This document shows, in pieces, positions 25,573 to 33,767 of a stretch of 64,000 bases of DNA. The stretch is from CALREJ01 sp964533375 (GTDB lineage: Bacteria; Patescibacteriota; Gracilibacteria; Peribacterales; Peribacteraceae). Where the stretch lies: assembly GCA_964533375.1 (NCBI GenBank), contig CAZHLW010000001.1, positions 907,497-971,496 on the forward strand. The letters run 5' to 3'. A program made the translations under genes and the position numbers. A model generated the notes under the pieces. That model ran no database searches. It was not told the DNA's origin and was given only the letters and a program-made list of their open reading frames with translations. Positions within the stretch are counted from its first letter, which is position 1, and the number at the start of each line of letters is the position of its first letter.

Positions 25573-25594
25573 TTGTTATTGCAACTAATTTGCA
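25573..25594 (+). promoter_or_regulatory. Candidate metalloregulator operator at the ZIP promoter
   Basis: TTGTTATTGCAACT (25573-25586), followed by AATTTGCA. The first 14 bases are the exact reverse complement of the site at 21167-21180. TTGCAA (25579-25584) stands 16 bp before TAGACC (25601-25606), the same spacing as at the Fur-family gene. Confidence 0.65.
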
Positions 25595-25622
25595 GTAAGG
25601 TAGACCCGCTTTCCTCTCTCCT

Positions 25623-26375
25623 ATGTTTCTGATTACGGTCTACACCCTCCTCAGCGTTCTTGCAGTCAGCATGCTTGCGCTGCTCGGTATTGTCTTTTTC
25701 CTGTTTGATGAAAAGGTCATCGGGAAAATTCTGCTCGCGTTTGTGAGCATTTCAACCGGAGCTCTGCTTGGTGATGTCTTCATTCATATCATTCCGGAGA
25801 TGGCGGAAAACACCGATACTTTTGGACAGGGCCTCATCATCCTGCTTGGCGGTATTCTCTTTTCTTTCATTCTGGAAAAATTCATCCACTGGCGCCACTG
25901 TCACGTGATGCCTTCGGGAGATCATCATCACCATCCGATGGGACTGGTGAGTATGGCGGGAGAAACGCTTCACAATTTTATTGATGGCCTCGTGATTGCA
26001 GCAGGATTCCTCGCGAGTCCGGCCATCGGTTTTTCGACAACGATTGCGGTCATCCTGCATGAAATTCCGCATGAGGTCGGCAATGTCGCAGTGCTCATTC
26101 ACTCCGGCTACTCCAAAAAGAAAGCAGTGCTCTTCAACCTGCTCTCGGCTGTATCGTGCTTCATTGGTGCCGGCATAGTACTTGCTACATCCGGATCATC
26201 GGTCGGAATAGGTGATGCCATGCTGCCGTTTGCTGCGGGTAACCTGCTCTACATTGCAGGATCGGATCTTATTCCGGAACTGCACAAAGAGACGCGCCTC
26301 CCCCACGGCATCGCGCAATTTGCGTGCATTGTTTTGGGTATGGCACTGATGTACGCGATTCTGTTCTTTGAGTAA
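25623..26375 (+). CDS. ZIP-family metal transporter
   Basis: 250 residues with about eight helices. Helix IV/V motifs of the ZIP family are present: HNFIDGLVIAAGF and VILHEIPHEVGNVAVL (HEIPHE metal-binding residues), and the first metal region HIIPEMAEN. A His-rich cytoplasmic loop (HCHVMPSGDHHHH, about 100-112) is typical. It imports zinc or another divalent ion into the cell. The upstream operator shared with the Fur-family regulator suggests repression in metal-replete cells. Confidence 0.9.
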   Translation: MFLITVYTLLSVLAVSMLALLGIVFFLFDEKVIGKILLAFVSISTGALLGDVFIHIIPEMAENTDTFGQGLIILLGGILFSFILEKFIHWRHCHVMPSGDHHHHPMGLVSMAGETLHNFIDGLVIAAGFLASPAIGFSTTIAVILHEIPHEVGNVAVLIHSGYSKKKAVLFNLLSAVSCFIGAGIVLATSGSSVGIGDAMLPFAAGNLLYIAGSDLIPELHKETRLPHGIAQFACIVLGMALMYAILFFE

Positions 26376-26385
26376 GATACAGGCG

Positions 26386-27540
26386 ATGAAGAGATTCGCG
26401 CTTGCATCGGTCGTGGTGATACTCAGTTTGCTTGTAACGCCGACTGCGTTTCTGCAGGATAGCGGTGATGCACTTTCTGAACCGCGCGAAGAATTTTCGA
26501 CAGCGGAAGTCATCGGTATTCTGCAGGAAGACACGAATGACGATTTTGGCATGAGCCAGACGACCCAGCATATCCGCTTACAAATCCTGAACGGTCCGGA
26601 GGAAGGAAAAGAGATTGATGCGGAGAACGGCATCGTGAATAACCGCGAGGATATGCGGCTCTCTGTGGGGGATACCGTTGTGCTGGATAAAACGACTACA
26701 GCCGATGGATCGGAGCTCTATCTTATAAAAGAATCCTATCGTCTCCCGTCTCTCATCTGGCTGACGATCTTTTTTATTGCGATCACGATTCTGCTTGGAC
26801 GATGGACCGGTGTGACATCGATTATCGGTCTTGCAGTCAGTGTGTTGATCCTCACGCTTTACGTATTGCCACGCGTTGTAGCAGGAGATAATCCGCTCAT
26901 CACCTGTTTGATCGGTGCCGCAGCAATCGCATGCACATCGCTCTACTTCGCACATGGATTTAACAAGCGCACGAGCGTTGCGTTTCTCAGTACCATGGTG
27001 ACGCTCGTCATCGCAACGGTGACCTCGATCATCTATGTCTCGACATCAAAACTCTTCGGCATGGGGTCCGATGAAGCGGTGATTTTGCAAACCGGCATGC
27101 TTGCTCATGTAGACCTCCGCGGTCTTCTGCTTGGCGGCATCATCATCGGTTGTCTTGGTGTGCTTGATGACATCACGACCGCACAGTGCGCCGCCGTGGA
27201 TGAAATCAGTAAAGCAAATCCGTCACTCACATCGCACGAACTTCGCAAAGCCGGATTCTCCGTAGGCCGCGAACACATCGCATCGCTCATCAATACTCTC
27301 GCTCTCGCCTACGCCGGAGCATCGTTGCCGCTGCTTCTTCTTTTCAAAACACAGAGCACATATCCGTTGTGGGTTATTCTGAACGGTGAATTTTTGGCGG
27401 AAGAAATTATCCGCACACTTGTCGGCAGCATGACATTGGTAATTGCCGTGCCGGTTGCCACGTATTTTGCATCGGTCATGCTGAGGGCAAAACCGGGTTC
27501 ACGACCGCAAAGAGCGTCGGAAATGTCGCATCATCACTAA
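26386..27540 (+). CDS. YibE/F-family membrane protein
   Basis: 384 residues from the ATG at 26386. An N-terminal helix or signal is followed by an extracytoplasmic beta domain (about 35-110) and then seven to eight helices with the YibE/F signatures LLGRWTGVTSIIGLAVSVL, GMLAHVDLRGLLLGGIIIG and LGVLDDITTAQCAAVDE. The family is a membrane protein of unknown transport or regulatory role. It follows the ZIP gene by 10 bp and could be co-transcribed with it, although TAAGAT at 26373-26378 may be its own -10. Confidence 0.85.
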   Translation: MKRFALASVVVILSLLVTPTAFLQDSGDALSEPREEFSTAEVIGILQEDTNDDFGMSQTTQHIRLQILNGPEEGKEIDAENGIVNNREDMRLSVGDTVVLDKTTTADGSELYLIKESYRLPSLIWLTIFFIAITILLGRWTGVTSIIGLAVSVLILTLYVLPRVVAGDNPLITCLIGAAAIACTSLYFAHGFNKRTSVAFLSTMVTLVIATVTSIIYVSTSKLFGMGSDEAVILQTGMLAHVDLRGLLLGGIIIGCLGVLDDITTAQCAAVDEISKANPSLTSHELRKAGFSVGREHIASLINTLALAYAGASLPLLLLFKTQSTYPLWVILNGEFLAEEIIRTLVGSMTLVIAVPVATYFASVMLRAKPGSRPQRASEMSHHH

Positions 27541-27610
27541 AGACTTTTTGGCTTATAAATTATGTATCCGCTATATTTGCTTATAATAATTTTTGTTTTA
27601 TAATTTTACT

Positions 27611-28276
27611 ATGAGTCAAGAGCGCCCAATGAAAATCGATTACAAACTCTTTCATGAAAATGGAGAGCAACTTGATGCTTTGGCGTATCCGCATTTGTAT
27701 GAATCCATTCAGTGGGTGCGGGTGGCTACAAATTTCTTAAGTCTGGAAAGAGGCAGTGTGCAGATGCACCGGCGGATGTTTGAGGATATCGGCGCACTCA
27801 TTCATCATGGTATCGGGCGTATCCGTTTTGCTGATGGAAATGAATTCAAAGATCTGGAATCGAGACTGCAGGAATCCAGGAAAAAACTGGATTGCATTCT
27901 AGATACAGGCGGAGACTCCGGCGACGAGCGGCTGCTTCTGCAACCGAGAGATGTCCTGCTTCGGAAGTTACGCATCGACCCGGCTTTGAATAAAACGGAG
28001 TACAACGGCGTTCTGGCAAAAGATGCGTACCCGCAGATGGCGGAATTCGGCGGTATGCATACTACTGTGCAGGAAATCTATACAGTCATCTCGATTGCAT
28101 TACTGGATGTGATGTGCAACAGATCACCTGAAACCTGTCGTTCAATTGTACAAAATGTTCCTGGCATTATCGATGTTCTTGCCCATGATCCAGCCTTTGC
28201 CGCCAAGGTGAAAGAAGTGTACAGAAAAGACGTTCATCCAACTGCGTGGGAAAAGTTAATACGGGGCCAGTGGTAA
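27611..28276 (+). CDS. Orphan alpha-helical protein
   Basis: 221 residues, soluble, mostly helical and charged; no known motif. The ATG at 27611 is chosen because TATAAT (27599-27604) ends exactly six bases before it, with TTGCTT 16 bp further up; upstream in-frame starts lie within the promoter. The upstream 70 bp are clearly AT-rich, as at the other orphan genes (5263, 42053, 57950). Convergent with the YdeI-like gene, 4 bp apart. Confidence 0.6.
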   Translation: MSQERPMKIDYKLFHENGEQLDALAYPHLYESIQWVRVATNFLSLERGSVQMHRRMFEDIGALIHHGIGRIRFADGNEFKDLESRLQESRKKLDCILDTGGDSGDERLLLQPRDVLLRKLRIDPALNKTEYNGVLAKDAYPQMAEFGGMHTTVQEIYTVISIALLDVMCNRSPETCRSIVQNVPGIIDVLAHDPAFAAKVKEVYRKDVHPTAWEKLIRGQW

Positions 28277-28280
28277 AACA

Positions 28281-28859
28281 TCAGTGAAGCTTCTCCCCTT
28301 TCTTCATCATCTCCAGTAACGCTGTCATTCTCTTCTCCCGTGTCTCCGGTTTCTTCGCGGTCTGCAAACGGTAACTGATAGCGTAGAGATTCGCTTTGTT
28401 GAGCGTGTCGAAAAACGCTTTGGCTTTTTTGTTCTTCGATACCTCTTTCAGAAAATCATCCGGGATAGTTGATGTTGATGCTGCGTCATACGCATTGTCC
28501 CAGCGGCCGTCTTTCTTCGCAAGATCGATCTGCAGTTGTCCGGACGGCTGCATGCGTTTTTCTTTGATGAGCCTTTTTGTATGTTCGATGTTCCGCTTCG
28601 ACCACGGACTGCGCTTGCGGCGCGGTGTAAAAACCTGCAGCCACGATTCTTCATTGTAGGAATTTTTCTGTCCGTCAATCCATCCAAAGCAGAGCGCACT
28701 ATCGAGCGCTTCGTCGTAGGTAAAGGTTTGCTTGCCGGAATCCTTCTTGAAAAGCTGCAACCGCACGCCCACTGCATCATCTGTGTTTTTTGAAAGCCAC
28801 TTCTCCCAGTCTGCCTGGGTCTTACAGGTCAGGATCGGTTTTGGCGGAGCTTTGGGCAT
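28281..28859 (-). CDS. YdeI/OmpD-associated family protein
   Basis: 192 residues from the ATG at 28859; TATACT at 28866-28871 ends exactly six bases before it. Family features are WEKWLSKNTDDAVGVRLQLF, ALCFGWIDGQKN, the FTPRRKRSPWSKRN segment and a C-terminal region with FFDTLNKANLYAISYRLQ and TREKRM. It is a cytoplasmic family of uncertain function, in some cases linked to bacteriocin tolerance. Confidence 0.85.
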   Translation of the reverse strand: MPKAPPKPILTCKTQADWEKWLSKNTDDAVGVRLQLFKKDSGKQTFTYDEALDSALCFGWIDGQKNSYNEESWLQVFTPRRKRSPWSKRNIEHTKRLIKEKRMQPSGQLQIDLAKKDGRWDNAYDAASTSTIPDDFLKEVSKNKKAKAFFDTLNKANLYAISYRLQTAKKPETREKRMTALLEMMKKGEKLH

Positions 28860-28934
28860 AAGCCCAGTATAAGCCATAGATGATCATTCTTTCTACAAGA
28901 TCAATCCTGCAATTTCTGGTACCCTCCTACTTCA

Positions 28935-30203
28935 ATGACCCCCATAACCCATAACTCATCACCCATAACCGAACACGACGTCCTCGTGATAGGCGGCGGC
29001 CCCGCAGGCATGATTGCTGCCGGTCGTGCAGCAGAGCTTGGTGCGAAGGTTCTTCTTCTTGAAAAAAATCCCGGCACTGGAAAGAAATTACTCACGACAG
29101 GTGGTGGACGATGCAATATTCTGAACGCGGAGTTCGATACGCACCGACTGGTCGATAAATACGGCCAGAAAGGAAAATCCCTCTTCTCGGTTTTTTCGCA
29201 GTTCGATGCACAGGCTACCAAAGATTTTTTTGAAGAGCGGGGACTCAAACTGAAAGTCGAAGCAGAGCAGCGTGCGTTTCCGGTGAGCGAGAAAGCGGCT
29301 GATGTACGCATGACGCTTCTGAAATATATGCAGGAGGGAAATGTGGAGGTACAAACCGGTGCAGAGGTGACGGCGATGAAGAGTACAAAAGGATCGATCA
29401 CCGGCATTGTGGTTGATGGAAAAGTGATCACTGCAAAAAACTATATTCTCGCCACAGGCGGCCTCTCGCATCCGGAAACCGGGTCCACCGGTGATGGATT
29501 CCGGTGGCTGAGTGAACTGGGTCACACGGTCATCACGCCCGATCCCGCACTTGTCCCCATCACACTGAAAGATACATGGATCAAGAAAGCAGCGGGAATC
29601 AGCCTGAGAAATGTGAAACTGAGTATTGTGCAGAAAGAAAAAGTAATGGCATCTGCAAAAGGAAAAATGCTCTTCACACATACGGGCTTAAGCGGACCTT
29701 TGGTGCTGAATATGAGCAAGCAGATCGGTGCGCTTTTGAAAGAGGGCGATGTAACCGTGCAGCTAGATCTGTTCCCGACACTCGATGCCGGCGCACTCGA
29801 TGCAAAAATACTGGCGATGTTTGAAGCGGGGAAAAATAAATTGCTCCGCAATAACATTGGCGATCTTGTGCAGCCGCGTCTGGGGCAAATCATTATTGAT
29901 CTTGCGAAGATTGATGGCGATACACCACTCTACCGCCTGACAAAAGATGATCGGCAAAAATTCGGCACACTGCTCAAGGCACTGCCAATGCAGGTGTCCG
30001 GATTACTTGGGGCAGATAAGGCGATTGTGACCGGCGGCGGCGTATTGCTGAAAGAAGTGGAATTCAAAACGATGAAATCAAAGCTGATTGATAATCTTTT
30101 CCTGGTGGGTGACGTGCTGGATTTCGACCGTCCCTCCGGTGGATTCAGTCTGCAAATCTGCTGGACGACGGGGTATGTGGCGGGGTCGAGTGCGGCTGCT
30201 TAA
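28935..30203 (+). CDS. HI0933/YhiN-family flavoprotein
   Basis: 422 residues. The N-terminal FAD-binding motif is DVLVIGGGPAGMIAAGRAAELG with the ribose-binding Glu-Lys at LLLEKNPGTGKKLLTTGGGRCN, the family hallmark. The C-terminal end FDRPSGGFSLQICWTTGYVAG is also diagnostic. Members are NAD(P)H/FAD-dependent reductases or dehydrogenases of the BaiN-like group; substrates in most bacteria are unknown. A hairpin terminator follows within 3 bp. Confidence 0.9.
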   Translation: MTPITHNSSPITEHDVLVIGGGPAGMIAAGRAAELGAKVLLLEKNPGTGKKLLTTGGGRCNILNAEFDTHRLVDKYGQKGKSLFSVFSQFDAQATKDFFEERGLKLKVEAEQRAFPVSEKAADVRMTLLKYMQEGNVEVQTGAEVTAMKSTKGSITGIVVDGKVITAKNYILATGGLSHPETGSTGDGFRWLSELGHTVITPDPALVPITLKDTWIKKAAGISLRNVKLSIVQKEKVMASAKGKMLFTHTGLSGPLVLNMSKQIGALLKEGDVTVQLDLFPTLDAGALDAKILAMFEAGKNKLLRNNIGDLVQPRLGQIIIDLAKIDGDTPLYRLTKDDRQKFGTLLKALPMQVSGLLGADKAIVTGGGVLLKEVEFKTMKSKLIDNLFLVGDVLDFDRPSGGFSLQICWTTGYVAGSSAAA

Positions 30204-30205
30204 AA

Positions 30206-30227
30206 AGAGGCCGCTTGCGCAGCCTCT
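30206..30227 (+). terminator. Hairpin terminator after the HI0933-type gene
   Basis: AGAGGC (30206-30211) pairs with GCCTCT (30222-30227). An A-run lies on its 5' side, so it may also serve the convergent gene. Confidence 0.65.
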
Positions 30228-30251
30228 CATTCTGTTCCTTCCATCAATTTT

Positions 30252-30905
30252 TTACTGTGCGGATGATGTCTGCGCCTGGTCTTTGAAGCGCATCATGAAG
30301 TTGCCCTTTCCTTCCGGGCGCGCCGGCAGTGTCACCCCTTTTTCTGTAGCGATGTCTTCAATCGACTTGCCGCTTTCGAGTGCAGCCTTCAATTCTTCTG
30401 CGGTCAACCCGAGTTTCTCTGCGAGCATCTCCGGACCCGGTCCGCGCATTTTCATGTGTCCGCCCATCGGACCGCCGAATGCCATCTTGAAGTGCATACC
30501 ACCCATTGAATCACCACAGGCTTCTTTTAGTGCATCCATACTGGCATCGTCTTTCTGGCTTTCCATAGCGGTTTGCATCGCTTTGTAGAATGCCTCGTCT
30601 GCAGCCTGTACTGCTGCCTTGCGAGCGGCATCATCGGTAATAGTTGCTCCTGCCTTCAAAGCATCACGACGAGCCTGCGTTGCAGACTTGTGTGCCGCCA
30701 TCATCGTGTCGATTGTAGCGAGCATTGCATCATCTTTCGCAGCGAGCGCCTGCACACAGGCTATGGACGGCGCGGGGCGATCGGCTTTGATATTCGTCGA
30801 TGCGGAGCTGTCAGTCGCTGCGCTCGATATTTGTGCGAGCAGGGGAACAGCAAGCGCGAGGGAGGACATTCCTGCAATCGCACCTGCGGCAAAACTTTTT
30901 TTCAT
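30252..30905 (-). CDS. Secreted helical protein with Met/Gly-rich middle
   Basis: 217 residues: a signal peptide (to about residue 30), an Ala-rich helical region (45-130) bordered by Cys at IACVQAL and KEACGDS, a Met/Gly/His stretch (MGGMHFKMAFGGPMGGHMKM), and a C-terminal helix-turn-helix-like part (LAEKLGLTAEELKAALESGK). The Met/His stretch could bind copper or another soft metal. The helical part is like the N-terminal half of the 24257 protein. Confidence 0.65.
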   Translation of the reverse strand: MKKSFAAGAIAGMSSLALAVPLLAQISSAATDSSASTNIKADRPAPSIACVQALAAKDDAMLATIDTMMAAHKSATQARRDALKAGATITDDAARKAAVQAADEAFYKAMQTAMESQKDDASMDALKEACGDSMGGMHFKMAFGGPMGGHMKMRGPGPEMLAEKLGLTAEELKAALESGKSIEDIATEKGVTLPARPEGKGNFMMRFKDQAQTSSAQ

Positions 30906-30994
30906 AGAACTAAAAAAGAAAAGAATAAAAACATACAGGTTAACCGCGACGTAGCCTACGGATGGAGATGTAAAGAAGATGTCAAAACAGCATC

Positions 30995-31026
30995 AAAAAA
31001 AGACCGCCCCTGCGGACGGCCTTTTT
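30995..31026 (-). terminator. Intrinsic terminator of the GlsB-like gene
   Basis: Read on the minus strand: a GC-rich imperfect stem (GGCCGTCCGC / GGGGCGGTC) followed by seven T's. A-runs and T-runs on both sides may let it work in both directions. Confidence 0.75.
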
Positions 31027-31043
31027 GAGTGTCAGAATGACTC

Positions 31044-31286
31044 TCACGCATGTTTCACCGCACGTGCGAGGAAGAGCAGGATGACTGCACCCACCACCGC
31101 CATCGCGATGTTGCCGAGTGTGCCGTACGCGGTGATATTGAAGAGACTGAAAATGAATCCGCCAATCAGCGCACCGACAATACCGACCACAATATTTCCA
31201 ACGATTCCAAAGCCGCCGCCGCGCACGATCACGCCTGCAAGCCAACCGGCAATCAAACCGACAAGAAGAAACCACAGGATATCCAT
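31044..31286 (-). CDS. GlsB/YeaQ/YmgE-family membrane protein
   Basis: 80 residues with three Gly-rich helices. The family pattern is complete: ILWFLLVGLIAGWLAGVIVRGGGFG, then GNIVVGIVGALIGGFIF and a last helix GNIAMAVVGAVILLFLARAV. These are short stress-associated (transglycosylase-associated) membrane proteins of unknown mechanism. The gene stands alone and has its own terminator. Confidence 0.9.
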   Translation of the reverse strand: MDILWFLLVGLIAGWLAGVIVRGGGFGIVGNIVVGIVGALIGGFIFSLFNITAYGTLGNIAMAVVGAVILLFLARAVKHA

Positions 31287-31369
31287 AGAAGGAAGGGGAA
31301 GGGGATGAACACACTCTATGACGCACGATGGCGCTCATCCTTACACAAAAATGTGCTACCATCCGCTGG

Positions 31370-31921
31370 ATGCACGTCCCCTTTCTTGTTCTGGCCGTCT
31401 TTCTGATTTCCTGGAGCGGGCTGCCGTTTGGTGTACAAGTCACACTGCAGGCAATTCTTCTGGCTCTCTGCATACCGGATATGATTCTGGCCTTCCGTAA
31501 AAGTCCGCCGTTTGTACCCAGTTTCGGGCGCGACAGAAAAGCAATTCTGAAGCTGGCGGCAATTCAAAAAAATGAAATCGTGATCGATCCCGGTTGCGGC
31601 GACGGACGATTGGTATTCGATGCCGCAGCACAAGGAGCGAAATCAATCGGCTATGAATTTGCAATTCCGGCGTATGCCTATGCAAAACTGCGGTCATTTT
31701 TTCATCCGGGCAGCACTATCCGGTTTGGAGATTTCTGGCAACAGGATTACACCCACGCTGATATCATTCTCTGTTATCTCCTTCCGGAAACAATGCAGAA
31801 ATTCCACACGCTGATCTGGCCGCAGCTGAAACCGGGCTGCCGCGTGGTGTCGCATGCGTTTCGTATGAAAGACATCAAACCAAAAAAAAGCGAGCAGGGG
31901 ATTCATTTATATATAAAATAA
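31370..31921 (+). CDS. Membrane-anchored SAM-dependent methyltransferase
   Basis: 183 residues from the ATG at 31370 (TACCAT at 31357-31362 with TG before it supports this start). A hydrophobic hairpin (about 3-42) is followed by a class I methyltransferase domain: motif I VIDPGCGDGRLVFDAA, the acidic residue after the second strand in GYEFAIPAYAYAK, and motif IV-like DIILCYLLPETM. Proteins of this shape resemble membrane-bound protein-lysine methyltransferases (FAM173-like). The substrate is unknown. Confidence 0.75.
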   Translation: MHVPFLVLAVFLISWSGLPFGVQVTLQAILLALCIPDMILAFRKSPPFVPSFGRDRKAILKLAAIQKNEIVIDPGCGDGRLVFDAAAQGAKSIGYEFAIPAYAYAKLRSFFHPGSTIRFGDFWQQDYTHADIILCYLLPETMQKFHTLIWPQLKPGCRVVSHAFRMKDIKPKKSEQGIHLYIK

Positions 31922-32029
31922 AAAGATACAAGAAACAAACAAATGTGGAAAATACTAAAAAAATAATTATTGATTATGAATTTATGCCCTGTTTGTATCT
32001 TGCGTCTTGTATCTTGTATCTTTTCCAGG
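31922..32029 (+). other. AT-rich spacer with inverted and direct repeats
   Basis: AAAAGATACAAG (31921-31932) is the inverted copy of CTTGTATCTTTT (32013-32024). The latter lies in short direct repeats of CTTGTATCT (32006-32014 and 32013-32021; a partial copy at 31992). The loop between is AT-rich. It could form a terminator-like hairpin for the methyltransferase gene; it also holds the -10 of the next gene. Confidence 0.5.
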
Positions 32030-33487
32030 ATGCAAGATCTCCTGCCTCCACCGTCTTTGAAGCAAACACCTTCAAAGGATCGCTACGACAGTATTGTCAT
32101 CGGCAGCGGTCCCAACGGTTTGGCCGCGGCAATAACCCTGGCACAGACTGGAAAGAAAGTTCTGGTGATGGAAGCTAATGACATTCCTGGCGGCGGCGCT
32201 CGCTCGATGGAACTCACATTGCCCGGTTTTATCCATGATGTCTGTTCCGCCATTCACCCGCTTGGGATTGCCTCGCCTTTTTTCCGATCACTTCCGCTCG
32301 AAGAGTTTGGTTTATCGTGGATACATGCGGCATACCCACTCGCACATCCTTTTGATGATGGAAGTGCAGCAACAGTTGAACGCAATCTGGATGCGATGTG
32401 CGTATCACTCGGTGATGATGGTGATGTTTATAGGAAGTTGATGCTCCCCTACCTCCCCTATTTGAACACAATTTTTGAACAGACTTTAGGTCCACTGAAA
32501 GCGCCGCGCACTCCCCTGCTCCTTTCGCGTTTAGGGCTCACATTACTGCAATCCGCGGATCAACTTAGCCGGCGATTTCACACAAGAGAAGCACAAGCGC
32601 TCATGGGTGGACTGGCTGCACATTCTGTTCTGCCACTCGACAAAAGATTCAGTGCGGGAATAGCGGTGATGCTCGGACTCACTATGCATGATCAAGGCTG
32701 GCCGCTTCCGCGCGGAGGGTCTCAGCAAATCACCTGGGCACTCATCCGGTATCTGCAGTCACTCGGCGGAGAAGTGATTATCAATGCTCGCGTCACGTCG
32801 ATGAAAGATCTGCCAGCATCAACGACGATTCTCTTTGATACATCACCACAAGCAATGACACAGATTGCGGGCGATGCATTGCCAGATAGCTACAAGAAAA
32901 AAACAAAGCGACTGCAGTACGGTCCGTCTGTCTTCAAACTCGACTGGGCACTCGATGCGCCGATTCCCTGGACAGCGGAAAGTTGTCGATCAGCATCGAC
33001 AGTGCATATTGGTGGGAGCTTTGAAGAGATTGCGAAAAGCGAACATGATGCGTGGGATGGCGTGATGAATGACAAACCGTTTATGATTCTCACGCAACCA
33101 AGCCTGTTTGACGACACACGCGCCCCGCACGGCAAACACACAGCGTGGGCATACTGCCATGTGCCGCATGGATCTGTGCTCAATATGACAGAGGTGATGG
33201 AAAATCAGATCGAGCGATTCGCTCCGGGATTCAAAAAGATCATCCTGAAAAGATCGGTGATGACACCAAAAGACGTCGAAGCACACAATGCCAACAACAT
33301 CGGTGGAGATATTACCGGTGGCGTGATGAATCTTTCTCAGCTCTGGAAGCGTCCGACGTCGATCCTGCATCCGTATGCCACGCCAAACCCGCGCTTATTC
33401 CTCTGCTCTGCATCGACTCCTCCGGGATCTGGAGTTCATGGGATGTGTGGGTATCATGCTGCAAAAGCAGCAATAGGATCGTTTTGA
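32030..33487 (+). CDS. Phytoene-dehydrogenase-like FAD oxidoreductase
   Basis: 485 residues from the ATG at 32030. The FAD dinucleotide motif is SIVIGSGPNGLAAAITLAQTG followed by VMEANDIPGGGARS; the C-terminal flavin segment is STPPGSGVHGMCGYHAAKAA. This is the CrtI/COG1233 amine-oxidase-like superfamily; homologues act on carotenoids or other isoprenoids, but no carotenoid gene is nearby. TATCTT (32017-32022) within a run of CTTGTATCT repeats is the likely -10. Confidence 0.85.
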   Translation: MQDLLPPPSLKQTPSKDRYDSIVIGSGPNGLAAAITLAQTGKKVLVMEANDIPGGGARSMELTLPGFIHDVCSAIHPLGIASPFFRSLPLEEFGLSWIHAAYPLAHPFDDGSAATVERNLDAMCVSLGDDGDVYRKLMLPYLPYLNTIFEQTLGPLKAPRTPLLLSRLGLTLLQSADQLSRRFHTREAQALMGGLAAHSVLPLDKRFSAGIAVMLGLTMHDQGWPLPRGGSQQITWALIRYLQSLGGEVIINARVTSMKDLPASTTILFDTSPQAMTQIAGDALPDSYKKKTKRLQYGPSVFKLDWALDAPIPWTAESCRSASTVHIGGSFEEIAKSEHDAWDGVMNDKPFMILTQPSLFDDTRAPHGKHTAWAYCHVPHGSVLNMTEVMENQIERFAPGFKKIILKRSVMTPKDVEAHNANNIGGDITGGVMNLSQLWKRPTSILHPYATPNPRLFLCSASTPPGSGVHGMCGYHAAKAAIGSF

Positions 33488-33575
33488 AAATGATGATGTT
33501 CTGATCGTACAAAATTTGTATACAAAATTCATCATTGCTGTAAGAGAAGCAAAGCTGACACGTCTTATAGTCACT

Positions 33576-33713
33576 ATGAGACTCTCCTACTCCGACCACC
33601 GGCATTCCCACTTGTACTCGGACCTGGGTCCGGAGCTGCCACTCCTCGGACTTGCAGGCGCCGTTCTCTTCATCACCACGCTGGCCGTGTACCTGTACGC
33701 AGCAACTGCCTAA
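33576..33713 (+). CDS. 45-residue single-helix peptide
   Basis: From the ATG at 33576: a polar, His-rich start (MRLSYSDHRHSHLYSDLG) and one hydrophobic helix to the C-terminus (LLGLAGAVLFITTLAVYLYAA). TATAGT at 33566-33571 ends close to the start. Upstream lies a perfect palindrome TTTGTATACAAA (33515-33526). No family is known, and the peptide is short enough that its reality is only moderately supported. Confidence 0.45.
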   Translation: MRLSYSDHRHSHLYSDLGPELPLLGLAGAVLFITTLAVYLYAATA

Positions 33714-33767
33714 AGCAGAGGTGATCCCCACCGTGTATACTGAAGCCATACTTTTTCACCCATCGGT

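Noticed and set aside
33515..33526. Operator TTTGTATACAAA
   Set aside because: A perfect 12-bp palindrome, but it occurs in AT-rich sequence and only loosely resembles one other site (from 62503); too weak to call.
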